From: Acidovorax sp. YS12
Lineage (GTDB): Bacteria; Pseudomonadota; Gammaproteobacteria; Burkholderiales; Burkholderiaceae_C
Reading direction: 5' to 3'
DNA length: 64,000 nt
Assembly (NCBI GenBank): GCA_021496925.1
Contig: CP053915.1
Coordinates: forward strand, 496,001 to 560,000
Positions 41,243 to 50,314 of this stretch are shown in pieces (the first letter of the stretch is position 1; each line of letters opens with the position of its first letter). Below the pieces are notes generated by a model, which ran no database searches, was not told the origin of the DNA, and was given only the letters and a program-made list of their open reading frames with translations. The position numbers and the translations under genes were made by a program.

Positions 41243-41845
41243 ATGCTGCTTGACGCCGAAGAATCCCAGCTGGTCCTGGTGGACTACCAGGAACGCCTGA
41301 TGCCCGCGATCCACGAAGGCGCCGCCGTGCTGGCCAACGCGCTGCGCCTGGCCCGGGTGGCGCAACTGCTCGACGTGCCGGTGTGGGGCACGGAGCAGAA
41401 CCCCTCGCGCCTCGGGCCGAATGACGCTGCATTGCGCGCGCTGTGCCAAAAGACCCTGGCGAAGATGCATTTCAGCGCCACCGAGGAAGGCCTGGGCGAG
41501 TGGCTGCGCCCCCCGGCCAAGCCGCAAGGCGGCAATGCACGCAGCCTGCCCAAGCACTTGCAAAAGTCCCAGGCCCCGGCGCCGGAGCGCCAGGCCATCG
41601 TCATCGCCGGCTGCGAAACCCATGTGTGCCTGCTGCAGACGGCGTTGCAGCTCGTCGAGGACGAGTTCGACGTGTGGGTGGTGACCGACGCCTGCGGCTC
41701 GCGCACCGAGCGCAACCGCGACGCCGCCTTCGACCGCCTGGCCGGCGCCGGCGCCGAGCTGGTGACCACCGAGATGGTGCTGTTCGAGTGGCTGCGCTCG
41801 TGCGAGCACCCGGCGTTCAAGGACATGCTGGGGCTTGTGAAGTGA
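41243..41845 (+). CDS. isochorismatase-family hydrolase
   Basis: 200 residues of the cysteine-hydrolase fold. Catalytic Asp is in LVLVDYQERLMP and the nucleophile Cys in IAGCETHVCLLQT, where the second Cys occupies the usual site. Members include isochorismatase, nicotinamidase and YcaC; the length and motif are nearest to YcaC-like proteins of unknown substrate. GAAAGAA lies upstream of the ATG. Confidence 0.88.
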   Translation: MLLDAEESQLVLVDYQERLMPAIHEGAAVLANALRLARVAQLLDVPVWGTEQNPSRLGPNDAALRALCQKTLAKMHFSATEEGLGEWLRPPAKPQGGNARSLPKHLQKSQAPAPERQAIVIAGCETHVCLLQTALQLVEDEFDVWVVTDACGSRTERNRDAAFDRLAGAGAELVTTEMVLFEWLRSCEHPAFKDMLGLVK

Positions 41846-42016
41846 AACACCCCCCTGAGCCGCTGCGCGGCTTCCCCCCGCTCTCGCATGGCTGCGCCAT
41901 GCGGGCAGGGGGACGCAGCCCTCGCTGCGGGGCGGCCCTTGCTCGGCTGCCCTCGCTGGGGCCGCGCCGGTTTCATGGGCCGGGGGTGGCGCGCAGCGCC
42001 ATGGAAAACTGAGATA
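41846..42016 (+). repeat. long dispersed repeat, family 2, copy 2
   Basis: CCCCCTGAGCCGCTGCGCGG...GGTTTCATGGGCCGGGGGTGG...ATGGAAAACTGAGATA. An inverse copy of about 165 bp stands at 45277-45440, so the phosphofructokinase and prpE genes are framed by inverted repeats. It fills most of the gap before the phosphofructokinase gene. Confidence 0.8.
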
Positions 42017-42034
42017 AAGAGAGGAAGGCCGGGC

Positions 42035-43156
42035 ATGACCGCACCGACGACAGCACCCATCCGCCGCATCGCCATCAGCACCGGCGGCGGCGACGCCCCG
42101 GGCCTGAACGCCGTGATCCGTGCCACCGTGTCGGCGGCGCAGCGCCGTGGCTGGGAATGCGTGGGCATCCGCGACGGCTACAACGGCCTGCTGCTGCCCG
42201 AGCGCTACCCGCAGGGCGGCCTGGTGCCGCTGACGCACGAGCGTGTGCGCGGCATCGCGCACCTGGGCGGCACCATTCTGGGCACCACCAACAAGGGCAA
42301 TCCGTTCCAGTTCCCGGTGCGCCAGCCTGATGGCAGCCTGCGCGAGACCGACCGCTCTGACGAACTGCTCGCCGCCTTCGCGCGCGAGGGCATCGACGCG
42401 CTGGTCACCGTGGGCGGCGACGGCTCGCTCGCCATCGCCCACGAGCTGGGGCGCAAGGGCCTGCGCGTGGTCGGCGTGCCCAAGACCATCGACAACGACC
42501 TGGACAAGACCGTCACCACCTTCGGTTTCGACACCGCTGTGTCGTTCGCCACCGAATGCCTGGACCGCCTGCACAGTACGGCCGAGAGCCACCAGCGCAT
42601 CATGGTGGTGGAGGTAATGGGGCGCTATGCGGGCTGGATCGCGCTGCACGCGGGCATTGCCGGGGGCGCGCACGCCATCCTGCTGCCCGAGATTCCGTTC
42701 GACCTGGCGGGCGTGGCCGCCAAGGTGCGCCACCGCGATGCGCTGGGGCGCATGTATTCCATCGTCGTCGTGGCCGAGGGGGCGTTTGCGCGCGCGGGCG
42801 AGCGCGCGCTCATGGCGCCCGCCGAGGCCGGCCACGCCGAGCGGCTCGGCGGCATGGGCGAGCAGGTGGCGCGCGAGCTGGCCCGCGCCACCGGCAAGGA
42901 CGCGCGCGTGGTGGTGCTCGGGCACCTGCTGCGCGGCGGCTCGCCCACGGCCTTCGACCGGCTCGCGGCGCTGCGCTTCGGCGCGGCGGCGGTGCGCGCG
43001 CTGGAAGGCGGGCTCTCGGGCGTCATGGTGTCGCTGGCGTTTCCCAACGTGGAATACGTGCCGCTGGCCGAGGTGGCGGGGCGCATGAAGGGCGTGCCGC
43101 TGGACGGCGACACGCTGCAGACGGCGCGCGACCTGGGCATTGCGCTGGGCGACTGA
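42035..43156 (+). CDS. 6-phosphofructokinase (PFK-A family)
   Basis: 373 residues. Seen: STGGGDAPGLNAVIRA, VTVGGDGSLAIA, PKTIDNDLDKT and MGRYAGWIALH. The Gly in GGDGS is the ATP-type residue, whereas the Lys of PKTIDND is the one found in PPi-type and mixed enzymes, so the phosphoryl donor is uncertain. It phosphorylates fructose 6-phosphate in glycolysis. Many Comamonadaceae are thought to lack a classical PFK, which makes a PPi or reversible role plausible. GAGGAAGG precedes the ATG. Confidence 0.88.
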   Translation: MTAPTTAPIRRIAISTGGGDAPGLNAVIRATVSAAQRRGWECVGIRDGYNGLLLPERYPQGGLVPLTHERVRGIAHLGGTILGTTNKGNPFQFPVRQPDGSLRETDRSDELLAAFAREGIDALVTVGGDGSLAIAHELGRKGLRVVGVPKTIDNDLDKTVTTFGFDTAVSFATECLDRLHSTAESHQRIMVVEVMGRYAGWIALHAGIAGGAHAILLPEIPFDLAGVAAKVRHRDALGRMYSIVVVAEGAFARAGERALMAPAEAGHAERLGGMGEQVARELARATGKDARVVVLGHLLRGGSPTAFDRLAALRFGAAAVRALEGGLSGVMVSLAFPNVEYVPLAEVAGRMKGVPLDGDTLQTARDLGIALGD

Positions 43157-43273
43157 GGCCCGGGCCGGGGGGAGGCGCGGGCATCGTCAGATTCCCGCAA
43201 GGCCGTCATGAATAATTATGAATTCAAATCACCCGTCCCCCAGACGGGCAGAGGCCCCAAGGAGACCCCCACC

Positions 43274-45166
43274 ATGCCGCATTACGCCGACTTCCACCGG
43301 CGCTCGATCGACGAGCGCGACGCCTTCTGGGCCGAGCAGGCCCGCCTGATCGACTGGCAGACGCCGCCGCAGCAGGTCTGCGACTACAGCAACCCGCCGT
43401 TCGCCAAGTGGTTCGTCGGCGGCACCACCAACCTGTGCCACAACGCCGTGGACCGCCACCTGGCCGCGCGCGGCCAGCAGAACGCGCTGGTGGCCATCTC
43501 CACCGAAACCAACACCGAGCGCGCCTACAGCTACGCCGAGCTGCACCAGGAAGTGCAGCGCATGGCCGCCTGCCTGCAGGCGCTGGGCGTGAAGCAGGGC
43601 GACCGCGTGCTGATCTACATGCCGATGATCGCCGAGGCCGCGTTCGCCATGCTGGCCTGCACGCGCATCGGCGCCATCCATTCGGTGGTGTTCGGCGGCT
43701 TTGCCTCGTCGTCGCTGGCCACGCGCATCGAGGACGCGCAGCCGGTAGTCATCGTCAGCGCCGACGCCGGCTCGCGCGGCGGCAAGGTGGTGCCCTACAA
43801 GCCGCTGCTCGACGACGCCATCGAGCTGTCGGCGCACAAGCCCGCCGCCGTGCTGATGGTGGACCGGGGCCTGGCCCCGGCCAACCTGCGCGGCGGGCGC
43901 GATTACGACTGGGCCACCCTGCGCGCCTCGCACATGGACACGCAGGTGCCCTGCGCGTGGGTCGAGTCCACCCAGCCCAGCTACACGCTGTACACCAGCG
44001 GCACCACCGGCAAGCCCAAGGGCGTGCAGCGCGACACCGGCGGCTACACCGTGGCGCTGGCGTCGAGCATGCGCCACATCTTCCAGGCGGACCCGGGCGA
44101 CACCTATTTCTGCACCAGCGATATCGGCTGGGTGGTGGGCCACAGCTACATCATCTACGGCCCGCTGATCGCCGGCATGACCACCATCCTCTACGAGGGC
44201 CTGCCGGTCCGGCCCGACGCCGGCATCTGGTGGAGCATCGTGGAGAAGTACAAGGTCACGCACATGTTCTCGGCGCCCACGGCGGTGCGCGTGCTGAAGA
44301 AGCAGGACCCGGCGTACCTGAGCAAGCACGACATCAGCAGCCTCAAGGCGCTGTGGCTGGCGGGCGAGCCGCTGGACGAACCCACGGCCACCTGGATCAG
44401 CGGCGCGCTGAACGTGCCCATCATCGACAACTACTGGCAGACCGAGACCGGCTGGCCCATCCTCACGCTGTGCAATGGCGTGGAGCAGCAGGCCTCGCGC
44501 TTCGGCAGCCCGGGCAAGGCGGTGTACGGCTACAACGTCAAGCTGATCGACGAAGCCACGGGCGAGGAGCTGACGGCGCCGAACCAGAAGGGCGTGGTCG
44601 CCATCGAGGGCCCGCTGCCCCCCGGCTGCCTGCAGACCGTGTGGCGCGACGACGACCGCTTCGTCAACACCTACTGGAAGAGCATTCCGGGCCGCCTGGT
44701 CTACAGCACCTTCGACTGGGGTATCCGCGATGCCGACGGCTACTACTTCATCCTGGGCCGCACCGACGACGTGATCAACGTCGCCGGCCACCGCCTGGGC
44801 ACGCGCGAGATCGAGGAATGCATCTCCTCGCACGCCAACATCGCCGAAGTGGCGGTGGTGGGCGTGGCCGACCAGCTCAAGGGCCAGGTGGCGCTGGCCT
44901 TCGCCGTGCCGCGCAACGCCACCGGCCTGGAAACGCCCGAGGCGCGCGCCGCGCTGGAGGCCGAGGTCATGAAGGTGGTGGACGGCCAGCTCGGCGCCGT
45001 GGCGCGCCCGGCGCGCGTGCACTTCGTCACCGTGTTGCCCAAGACGCGCAGCGGCAAGCTGCTGCGCCGCGCCCTGCAGGCCGTGGCCGAGCGCCGCGAC
45101 CCGGGCGACCTGACCACCATGGAAGACCCGGCCGCGCTGCAGCAGATCAAGGACCTGATCAGCTGA
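43274..45166 (+). CDS. prpE: propionate-CoA ligase
   Basis: 630 residues. AMP-binding P-loop YTSGTTGKPKGV, NYWQTETGWPI and the C-terminal catalytic Lys in PKTRSGKLLRR. N-terminal YADFHRRSIDERDAFWAEQA and the length favour PrpE over acetyl-CoA synthetase. It activates propionate (and acetate less well) to the acyl-CoA. AAGGAGA lies nine bases before the ATG; the longer frame from 43208 looks non-coding. A terminator follows. Confidence 0.92.
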   Translation: MPHYADFHRRSIDERDAFWAEQARLIDWQTPPQQVCDYSNPPFAKWFVGGTTNLCHNAVDRHLAARGQQNALVAISTETNTERAYSYAELHQEVQRMAACLQALGVKQGDRVLIYMPMIAEAAFAMLACTRIGAIHSVVFGGFASSSLATRIEDAQPVVIVSADAGSRGGKVVPYKPLLDDAIELSAHKPAAVLMVDRGLAPANLRGGRDYDWATLRASHMDTQVPCAWVESTQPSYTLYTSGTTGKPKGVQRDTGGYTVALASSMRHIFQADPGDTYFCTSDIGWVVGHSYIIYGPLIAGMTTILYEGLPVRPDAGIWWSIVEKYKVTHMFSAPTAVRVLKKQDPAYLSKHDISSLKALWLAGEPLDEPTATWISGALNVPIIDNYWQTETGWPILTLCNGVEQQASRFGSPGKAVYGYNVKLIDEATGEELTAPNQKGVVAIEGPLPPGCLQTVWRDDDRFVNTYWKSIPGRLVYSTFDWGIRDADGYYFILGRTDDVINVAGHRLGTREIEECISSHANIAEVAVVGVADQLKGQVALAFAVPRNATGLETPEARAALEAEVMKVVDGQLGAVARPARVHFVTVLPKTRSGKLLRRALQAVAERRDPGDLTTMEDPAALQQIKDLIS

Positions 45167-45177
45167 GAAGGTGCTGG

Positions 45178-45238
45178 TTTGCTCCTGAAAGGGGAGCTGC
45201 CAGCGCTTGCCGGATAAGGGCTGGGGCCCAAAAATGCT
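45178..45238 (+). repeat. dispersed repeat, copy 10, with hairpin
   Basis: GCTCCTGAAAGGGGAGC hairpin, then TGCCAGCGCTTGCCGGATAA and GGGCTGGGGCCCAAAAA. It lies between the prpE stop and its terminator, and therefore is transcribed. Confidence 0.75.
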
Positions 45239-45240
45239 TG

Positions 45241-45273
45241 AAACCCCGCAGGCCTGCGCCTGTGGGGTTTTTT
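45241..45273 (+). terminator. intrinsic terminator after prpE
   Basis: AAACCCCGCAGGC, loop, GCCTGTGGGG and six T: a strong stem with one mismatch and a T-tract, 75 bp after the prpE stop. Confidence 0.9.
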
Positions 45274-45276
45274 GTA

Positions 45277-45440
45277 TCTCAGTGATCCATGGCGCCACCC
45301 ACGGCCTGTGAAACCGGCGCAGCCCAGGCCAGCGGACGCCGCGCAAGGGCCGCCCCGCCGCGCGGGCGTTGCCCCCCTGCCCGCAGCGCGCAGCACCGCG
45401 AGAGCGGGGGGAAGCGGCGTAGCCGCTCAGGGGGGTGTTT
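45277..45440 (-). repeat. long dispersed repeat, family 2, copy 3
   Basis: Inverse copy of 41846-42016. Its inner part (GCGCAAGGGCCGCCCCGCCG) also matches 21118-21236. It overlaps the last four codons and stop of the downstream GGDEF-EAL gene. Confidence 0.8.
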
Positions 45441-48400
45441 CTGCCCGCCAGCCTGCGGGCAGTTTCCAGTGTGCGGCCCAGTGGGCGAAATCCTCCAGCG
45501 GCATGGGCCGGGCGATGTAGTAGCCCTGGGCCAGGGGGCAGCCCAGCTGCTGCAGCCGCTGGCCCTGCTGGGCGGTTTCCACCCCTTCGGCGATGACGCC
45601 CAGGCCGAACGAGCGTGCCAGGCCGACCACGCCCTGAACGATGGCCAGGTCGCCCGGGTCCACCAGCATGTCGCGCACGAAGCTCTGGTCGATCTTCAGA
45701 GTGTCCATGGGCAGGCGGCGCAGGTAGGTCAGCGAGGAGTAGCCGGTGCCAAAGTCGTCCAGCGCTACCGAGATGCCCTGCGCGCGCAGTTGCGCCAGTT
45801 CCCCGGCGACGTGCTCCACGTCGTACAGCGCCGCGCTTTCTGTGACCTCCAGCTTCACCAGCGCCGCCGGAACGTCCGGGTGGTTGTCCAGGCAGCCCAT
45901 GATCCAGCGTGCGAAGCCCGGCTGCTGCAGGTGCCGCGCGGCGATGTTGATGCCCAGCGGCAGCGCCAGGCCCTGGCGCCGCAGCGTGGCGATGCAGCGC
46001 AGTGCCTCGGCGAACACCCATTCGCCGAACGGAATCTCCAGCTCGGTGCCCTCCAGGCCCGGCAGGAAGGCGCCCGGCGCCAGCACGCCCTGCTGCGGGT
46101 GGCGCCAGCGCACCAGGCACTCGGCGCCCACCACCGCGCCGCTGTCCATGTCCACCTGGGGCTGCAGGTACAGCGTGAACTCGCCGTGCGCCAGCGCCTG
46201 GCGCAGCCGCTGGATCTGCAGGTGCTGCTCACGCTGGCTGCGCGCCAGCAGGGCGTCGAAGCCGTGGAAGCGGTTGCGCCCGTTCTGCTTGGCCTGGTAC
46301 ATGGCCTGGTCGGCGTGGCGCAGCAGGGTGTCGGCGTCGGCGTCGTCCTCGGGGTACAGGGTGTAGCCGATGCTGGCGGTGATGCCGACGCGCTCGGACT
46401 CCAGCGTGTAGGGCGCCGAGATATGGGCCATGAGCTGCTGGAGCTTTTGCTCGCAGCCCTCGCGCGTCTTCAGGCCGGGCAGCAGGATGACGAATTCGTC
46501 GCCGCCCAGGCGCGCCACGCAGTCCGTGGGGCGCAGCGCGCGCGTCAGCCGCGCCGCCACGATCACCAGCAGGCGGTCGCCGGCGCCGTGGCCCAGCTTG
46601 TCGTTCACGGGCTTGAAGCCGTCCAGGTCGAGGTAGGCCACGCCCAGCTGGGTGCCGCTGGCGCGGGCCTTTTCCATGGTGTCCTGCAGGCGCTGCGCCA
46701 GTTGCACGCGGTTGGGCAGGCCGGTGAGGGCGTCGAAGTGCGCCAGGCGCTGCAGTTGCTCCTGCTGCTCGCGCTGGCGCGTCACGTCCAGGCTCACGCC
46801 CAGCATGCGCGCGGGCTGGCCCTGGGCGTCGTGGCCGACGATCTTGCCCATGTTGCGGATCCAGCGCGCGCCGCCCTGGGGCAGGGCCACGCGCCAAGTC
46901 ACGTCGAACGGCGTGGCGGGCGCGCCGGCGTGGCGCTGCACCTCGGCCTGCACGCGCTCGATGTCCTCCGGCGCCAGGCCCGCGCTCCAGCTGGGCGAAG
47001 CGGCGTCCTGCCGGCCGGTCATGGCGCGCCAGCGCGCGTCGCCGCCGATCAGGCCGGTGTGCAGGTCCCAGTCCCACAGGCCCAGCAACGCGGCGGACAC
47101 GGTGAGCGAGAGCAGCTCCTCGCGTTCGCGCACGCGCTCCTCGCCACGCTTGCGCTCGGTGATGTCGTGCGCCGAGAACAGCCAGCAGGGCTCGCCGTAG
47201 TAGTCCACCTCGCGCAGGGACTGCAGCACGGTGCGCCGCGTGCCGCCGCGCGCCGTCAGCGTGATTTCGTAGTCGCTGAGCTGGCCGCTGGACGCCATGG
47301 CGGCGAGCATGTCCGCCCGGTCCCCGGGGGCAAACAGGCCCAGCTCCAGCGCGTTGCGGCCCAGGGCTTCGTCCTGCGCGATGCCGGTGAGCGCCTCCCA
47401 CGCGGGATTGACGATCTGGTAGTGGCCGTCGCTGCGCCGCACCATGCCCATGGGCTGGTCCACCAACTGGAAGATGCGCGCGAAATGCTCCTCGGACTGG
47501 CGCAACTGTTCCTCGGCGCGCTTGGCTTCGTCGATGTCCTGCATCACGCCGCGGATGCGCGCCAGGCGCCCGTTTTCCACCACCGGCTCGCCGCGCGCGC
47601 GCACCCAGACCCGCTCGCCGTCGGCGCGCACCACCTGCATCACGATGCTCCAGTCGATGCCGTGGCGGATGCATTCCAGGAACTTGGCGCGCATGGCCTC
47701 GCGCCAGGGCGGGGCGACGTAGGTGTCGATGTAGTCGCGCGGCAGCGGCGCGCCCAGGGGCAGGCCATGGATTTCGTAGCACACGTCGGACCAGTAGACG
47801 ATGCCCTGGTCCGGCCCGTCCTCCCAGGCGCCCAGGCGCGCCAGGCGGCCGGCCTGCTGCAGCAGGCCGTTGACGGCCAGCAGTTCGTCGCGCGTGCGCT
47901 GCTCCTGCGTCATGTCGTGGAAGACGAAGACTAGGCAGTCCTCGCCGTCGAGCTGCAGCGGCTGGGCCGACATCAGGCCCGGCACCAGCCGCTCGCCGCT
48001 GCGCGCCACCAGCGGCAGGCGGGTGGCGTAGCCGTCGCGCTGCAGGGCCTGCAGCAGGCGCGCGCGCTCGTCGGGCGTGGCCCAGATGCCCATCTCCGTC
48101 GAAGTCCGGCCCAGCCAGGCGTCGCGCGGGTGCCCGAACAGCGTGCAGAAGGCGGCGTTGACGTCGATGTAGCGCCCGTCGGACTGGCGCGTGATGCCCG
48201 CGGGATCGGGCAGCATCTGGTAGATGGCGGAGGACTTGGCCTCCGATGCGCGCAGGACCTCCTTGTCCGCGCGCTGCTGCGTCACGTCCTGCGTCATGCC
48301 CACGAAGCGCAGGGGGCGGCCCTGGGCGTCGCGCTGCGCCACGCGCCCGCGCGAAAGCACCCAATGCCACTGGCCGTCCAGGTCGCGCACGCGGCACTCC

Positions 48401-48741
48401 GACTCGAACAGCGCCACGGCGCCCGTGCGGGCGGTGGCGAGATAGGGGTGCAGGAGCGCGGCGTCGTCGGGGTGGCGCAGGCCGTCCCAGTAGGCCTGGA
48501 CGGCCTCGGCGGGCTGCTCGTACACGCCGAACTGGCGGAAGAACTCGCCCTGGAAGCGCAGTTGCCGGCTGTCCAGGTCCCACTCCCAGTAGCCGCACCC
48601 CAGGGCCTGCATGGCCAGCAGCAGCGCCTGCTCGCGCTCTTGTGCGTACCCTTGTGCGCACGCGCCGGCATCGCCATGGGGCGCGCCGCGCCACCGCGTG
48701 GCCAGCCGCCGCCACCATTGCCTCGCCCATGCCATGTCCAT
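45427..48741 (-). CDS. multi-PAS GGDEF-EAL protein
   Basis: 1104 residues. About five PAS/PAC modules (roughly 30-660) precede GGDEF (LGGDEF near residue 770, with inhibitory site RPTD five residues earlier) and EAL domains. The EAL signature is ECLVRW, so Ala is replaced by Cys, but metal and catalytic positions (ECL Glu, NIAARH, EVTESA, DDFGTGYSS, LKID, AEGVE) are kept. Both c-di-GMP synthesis and breakdown are thus possible. No membrane segment, so a cytoplasmic sensor. ATG at 48741 or 48735 are both plausible. The stop is in repeat DNA. Confidence 0.92.
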   Translation of the reverse strand: MDMAWARQWWRRLATRWRGAPHGDAGACAQGYAQEREQALLLAMQALGCGYWEWDLDSRQLRFQGEFFRQFGVYEQPAEAVQAYWDGLRHPDDAALLHPYLATARTGAVALFESECRVRDLDGQWHWVLSRGRVAQRDAQGRPLRFVGMTQDVTQQRADKEVLRASEAKSSAIYQMLPDPAGITRQSDGRYIDVNAAFCTLFGHPRDAWLGRTSTEMGIWATPDERARLLQALQRDGYATRLPLVARSGERLVPGLMSAQPLQLDGEDCLVFVFHDMTQEQRTRDELLAVNGLLQQAGRLARLGAWEDGPDQGIVYWSDVCYEIHGLPLGAPLPRDYIDTYVAPPWREAMRAKFLECIRHGIDWSIVMQVVRADGERVWVRARGEPVVENGRLARIRGVMQDIDEAKRAEEQLRQSEEHFARIFQLVDQPMGMVRRSDGHYQIVNPAWEALTGIAQDEALGRNALELGLFAPGDRADMLAAMASSGQLSDYEITLTARGGTRRTVLQSLREVDYYGEPCWLFSAHDITERKRGEERVREREELLSLTVSAALLGLWDWDLHTGLIGGDARWRAMTGRQDAASPSWSAGLAPEDIERVQAEVQRHAGAPATPFDVTWRVALPQGGARWIRNMGKIVGHDAQGQPARMLGVSLDVTRQREQQEQLQRLAHFDALTGLPNRVQLAQRLQDTMEKARASGTQLGVAYLDLDGFKPVNDKLGHGAGDRLLVIVAARLTRALRPTDCVARLGGDEFVILLPGLKTREGCEQKLQQLMAHISAPYTLESERVGITASIGYTLYPEDDADADTLLRHADQAMYQAKQNGRNRFHGFDALLARSQREQHLQIQRLRQALAHGEFTLYLQPQVDMDSGAVVGAECLVRWRHPQQGVLAPGAFLPGLEGTELEIPFGEWVFAEALRCIATLRRQGLALPLGINIAARHLQQPGFARWIMGCLDNHPDVPAALVKLEVTESAALYDVEHVAGELAQLRAQGISVALDDFGTGYSSLTYLRRLPMDTLKIDQSFVRDMLVDPGDLAIVQGVVGLARSFGLGVIAEGVETAQQGQRLQQLGCPLAQGYYIARPMPLEDFAHWAAHWKLPAGWRAETPP

Positions 48742-48817
48742 GGCTGCAAGTGTAGAGGCGCGCACGGGGGCCTGCGGCGCACCGCGGCTTGGTGCATGCA
48801 CGGCTTGACGAGCCGCT

Positions 48818-49726
48818 TCAGCGCCCCCCCGTGCGCCAGGTGACCAGGCCGGTGGAGAGCAGCGTGCCGCAGACGATGACCAGCCCGCACCCCAGCATCC
48901 ACGGCGTGACGCGCTCACCCAGGAACAGCATGCCGTAGACGACGGCGAACACCGGCGCCAGGAACGTCACGGCCAGCGCGCGGCTGGAGCCGACGCGCGC
49001 GATCAGGCGGAAGTACATGATGTACGCGATCCCCGTGCACAGCACGGCGATGGCGGCCACCGCGCCCCAGGCGCGCGGCCCCGGCATGGTGGCGGGCCAG
49101 AACCACAGGGTGGGCAGCGCCAGCACCAGGGCCGCGCCCAGCAGGCTGCCCGTGGCCGATGCCAGGGCGGGCACGCCTGCCAGGTAGCGCCGCGTGTAGC
49201 TGGCGGCCACCGCGTAGCAGGTCGAAGCCAGCAGGCAGGCCAGCAGGGCCCAGCCCGCGTGGGTGCCCCCGGCGCCCACGCCCCCGGGCGCGCGCCAGGC
49301 CAGCAGCGCCACCCCGACGAAGCCCAGCGCGAGGCCGAGCCAGCGCAGCCGGTTGATGCGGTCGCCGAGCCAGGCCCAGGCCACGAGGGCGCCGAACAGC
49401 GGCACCGTGGCATTGAGGATCGAGGTCAGCCCGGTGGCGATGTGCATCACGGCCCAGGCGAACAAGGCGAACGGGATGGCCGAATTGATCAGCCCGGCCA
49501 CCAGGATCGGCCGCCAGTGCCGGCGCAGCGCCGGCCATTGCCCCTGGCGCAGCAGGATGGGGCAGAGGAACGCCGCCGCCAGCGCCACGCGCAGCCCGGC
49601 CGTGGGCAGCGGGCCGAACTCGGCCGCGCCCAGGCGCATGAACAGGAACGAAGCGCCCCACAGGGCGGAGAGCAGCAGGAACTCCCCGAGCCAGGAAGGG
49701 GCCGGCGTGGCGGTGGATGCAGTCAT
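48818..49726 (-). CDS. EamA/DMT-family transporter
   Basis: 302 residues, ten membrane helices in two EamA repeats. LLLSALWGASFLFMRLGA opens the first helix. Its ATG overlaps the ogt stop (ATGA), so the two are translated together. Substrate unknown. Distinct from the EamA protein at 36.5 kb, which has a different N-terminus. Confidence 0.9.
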   Translation of the reverse strand: MTASTATPAPSWLGEFLLLSALWGASFLFMRLGAAEFGPLPTAGLRVALAAAFLCPILLRQGQWPALRRHWRPILVAGLINSAIPFALFAWAVMHIATGLTSILNATVPLFGALVAWAWLGDRINRLRWLGLALGFVGVALLAWRAPGGVGAGGTHAGWALLACLLASTCYAVAASYTRRYLAGVPALASATGSLLGAALVLALPTLWFWPATMPGPRAWGAVAAIAVLCTGIAYIMYFRLIARVGSSRALAVTFLAPVFAVVYGMLFLGERVTPWMLGCGLVIVCGTLLSTGLVTWRTGGR

Positions 49727-50253
49727 GAAGGGGTGGAAGGTGGGGGAGTGGCGGCGTCCTCGAGCCGCAGCAGCGCGCGCTTGCGCTCCAGCCCGCCGGC
49801 ATAGCCCGTGAGGCTGCCGTCGCTGCCCAGCACCCGGTGGCAGGGCACGGCCACGCTCACCGGGTTGCGGCCCACGGCGGCGCCCACGGCGCGCACGGCG
49901 GCGGGCTTGCCCAGCGCTTGCGCGATGGCCAGGTAGCTCGTGGTGCGGCCGCGCGGAATGGCGCACAGCGCCTGCCACACCGCCTGCTGGAAGGGCGTGC
50001 CGCCGTGCAGGTCCAGCGGCAGGTCGAAGCGCGTGCGCGTGCCGCCCAGGTATTCCTGCAGCTGGCGGGCCGCCTCGCGCAGCACCGGGTGGGCGTCGGC
50101 GGCGGGCCAGGCGCCCGGCCCGTCGAGCTGCGCCGGCAGATGGCGCTGGCCGTCGAACCACAGGCCCACGAGCCCCTGGGACGAGGCGGCCAGGCGCACT
50201 TCGCCCAGCGGCGAAGTGCAGCGGCCTTGAACGGTGTCGGGGGGATAGTGCAT
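49723..50253 (-). CDS. ogt: methylated-DNA-protein cysteine methyltransferase
   Basis: 176 residues. The suicide cysteine is in VAVPCHRVLGSDGSLTGYAGG; RAVGAAVGRNPVSV forms the DNA-binding part. It removes O6-alkyl groups from guanine in DNA. It lies 61 bp downstream of the Ada-AlkA gene, so two alkylation repair activities share one transcript together with an exporter. Confidence 0.94.
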   Translation of the reverse strand: MHYPPDTVQGRCTSPLGEVRLAASSQGLVGLWFDGQRHLPAQLDGPGAWPAADAHPVLREAARQLQEYLGGTRTRFDLPLDLHGGTPFQQAVWQALCAIPRGRTTSYLAIAQALGKPAAVRAVGAAVGRNPVSVAVPCHRVLGSDGSLTGYAGGLERKRALLRLEDAATPPPSTPS

Positions 50254-50314
50254 GGCGGAATCCTTTGATTACATACTAAATGGGCCCGGCGTGCCGGGCA
50301 GGGCCTTCTGTTGC

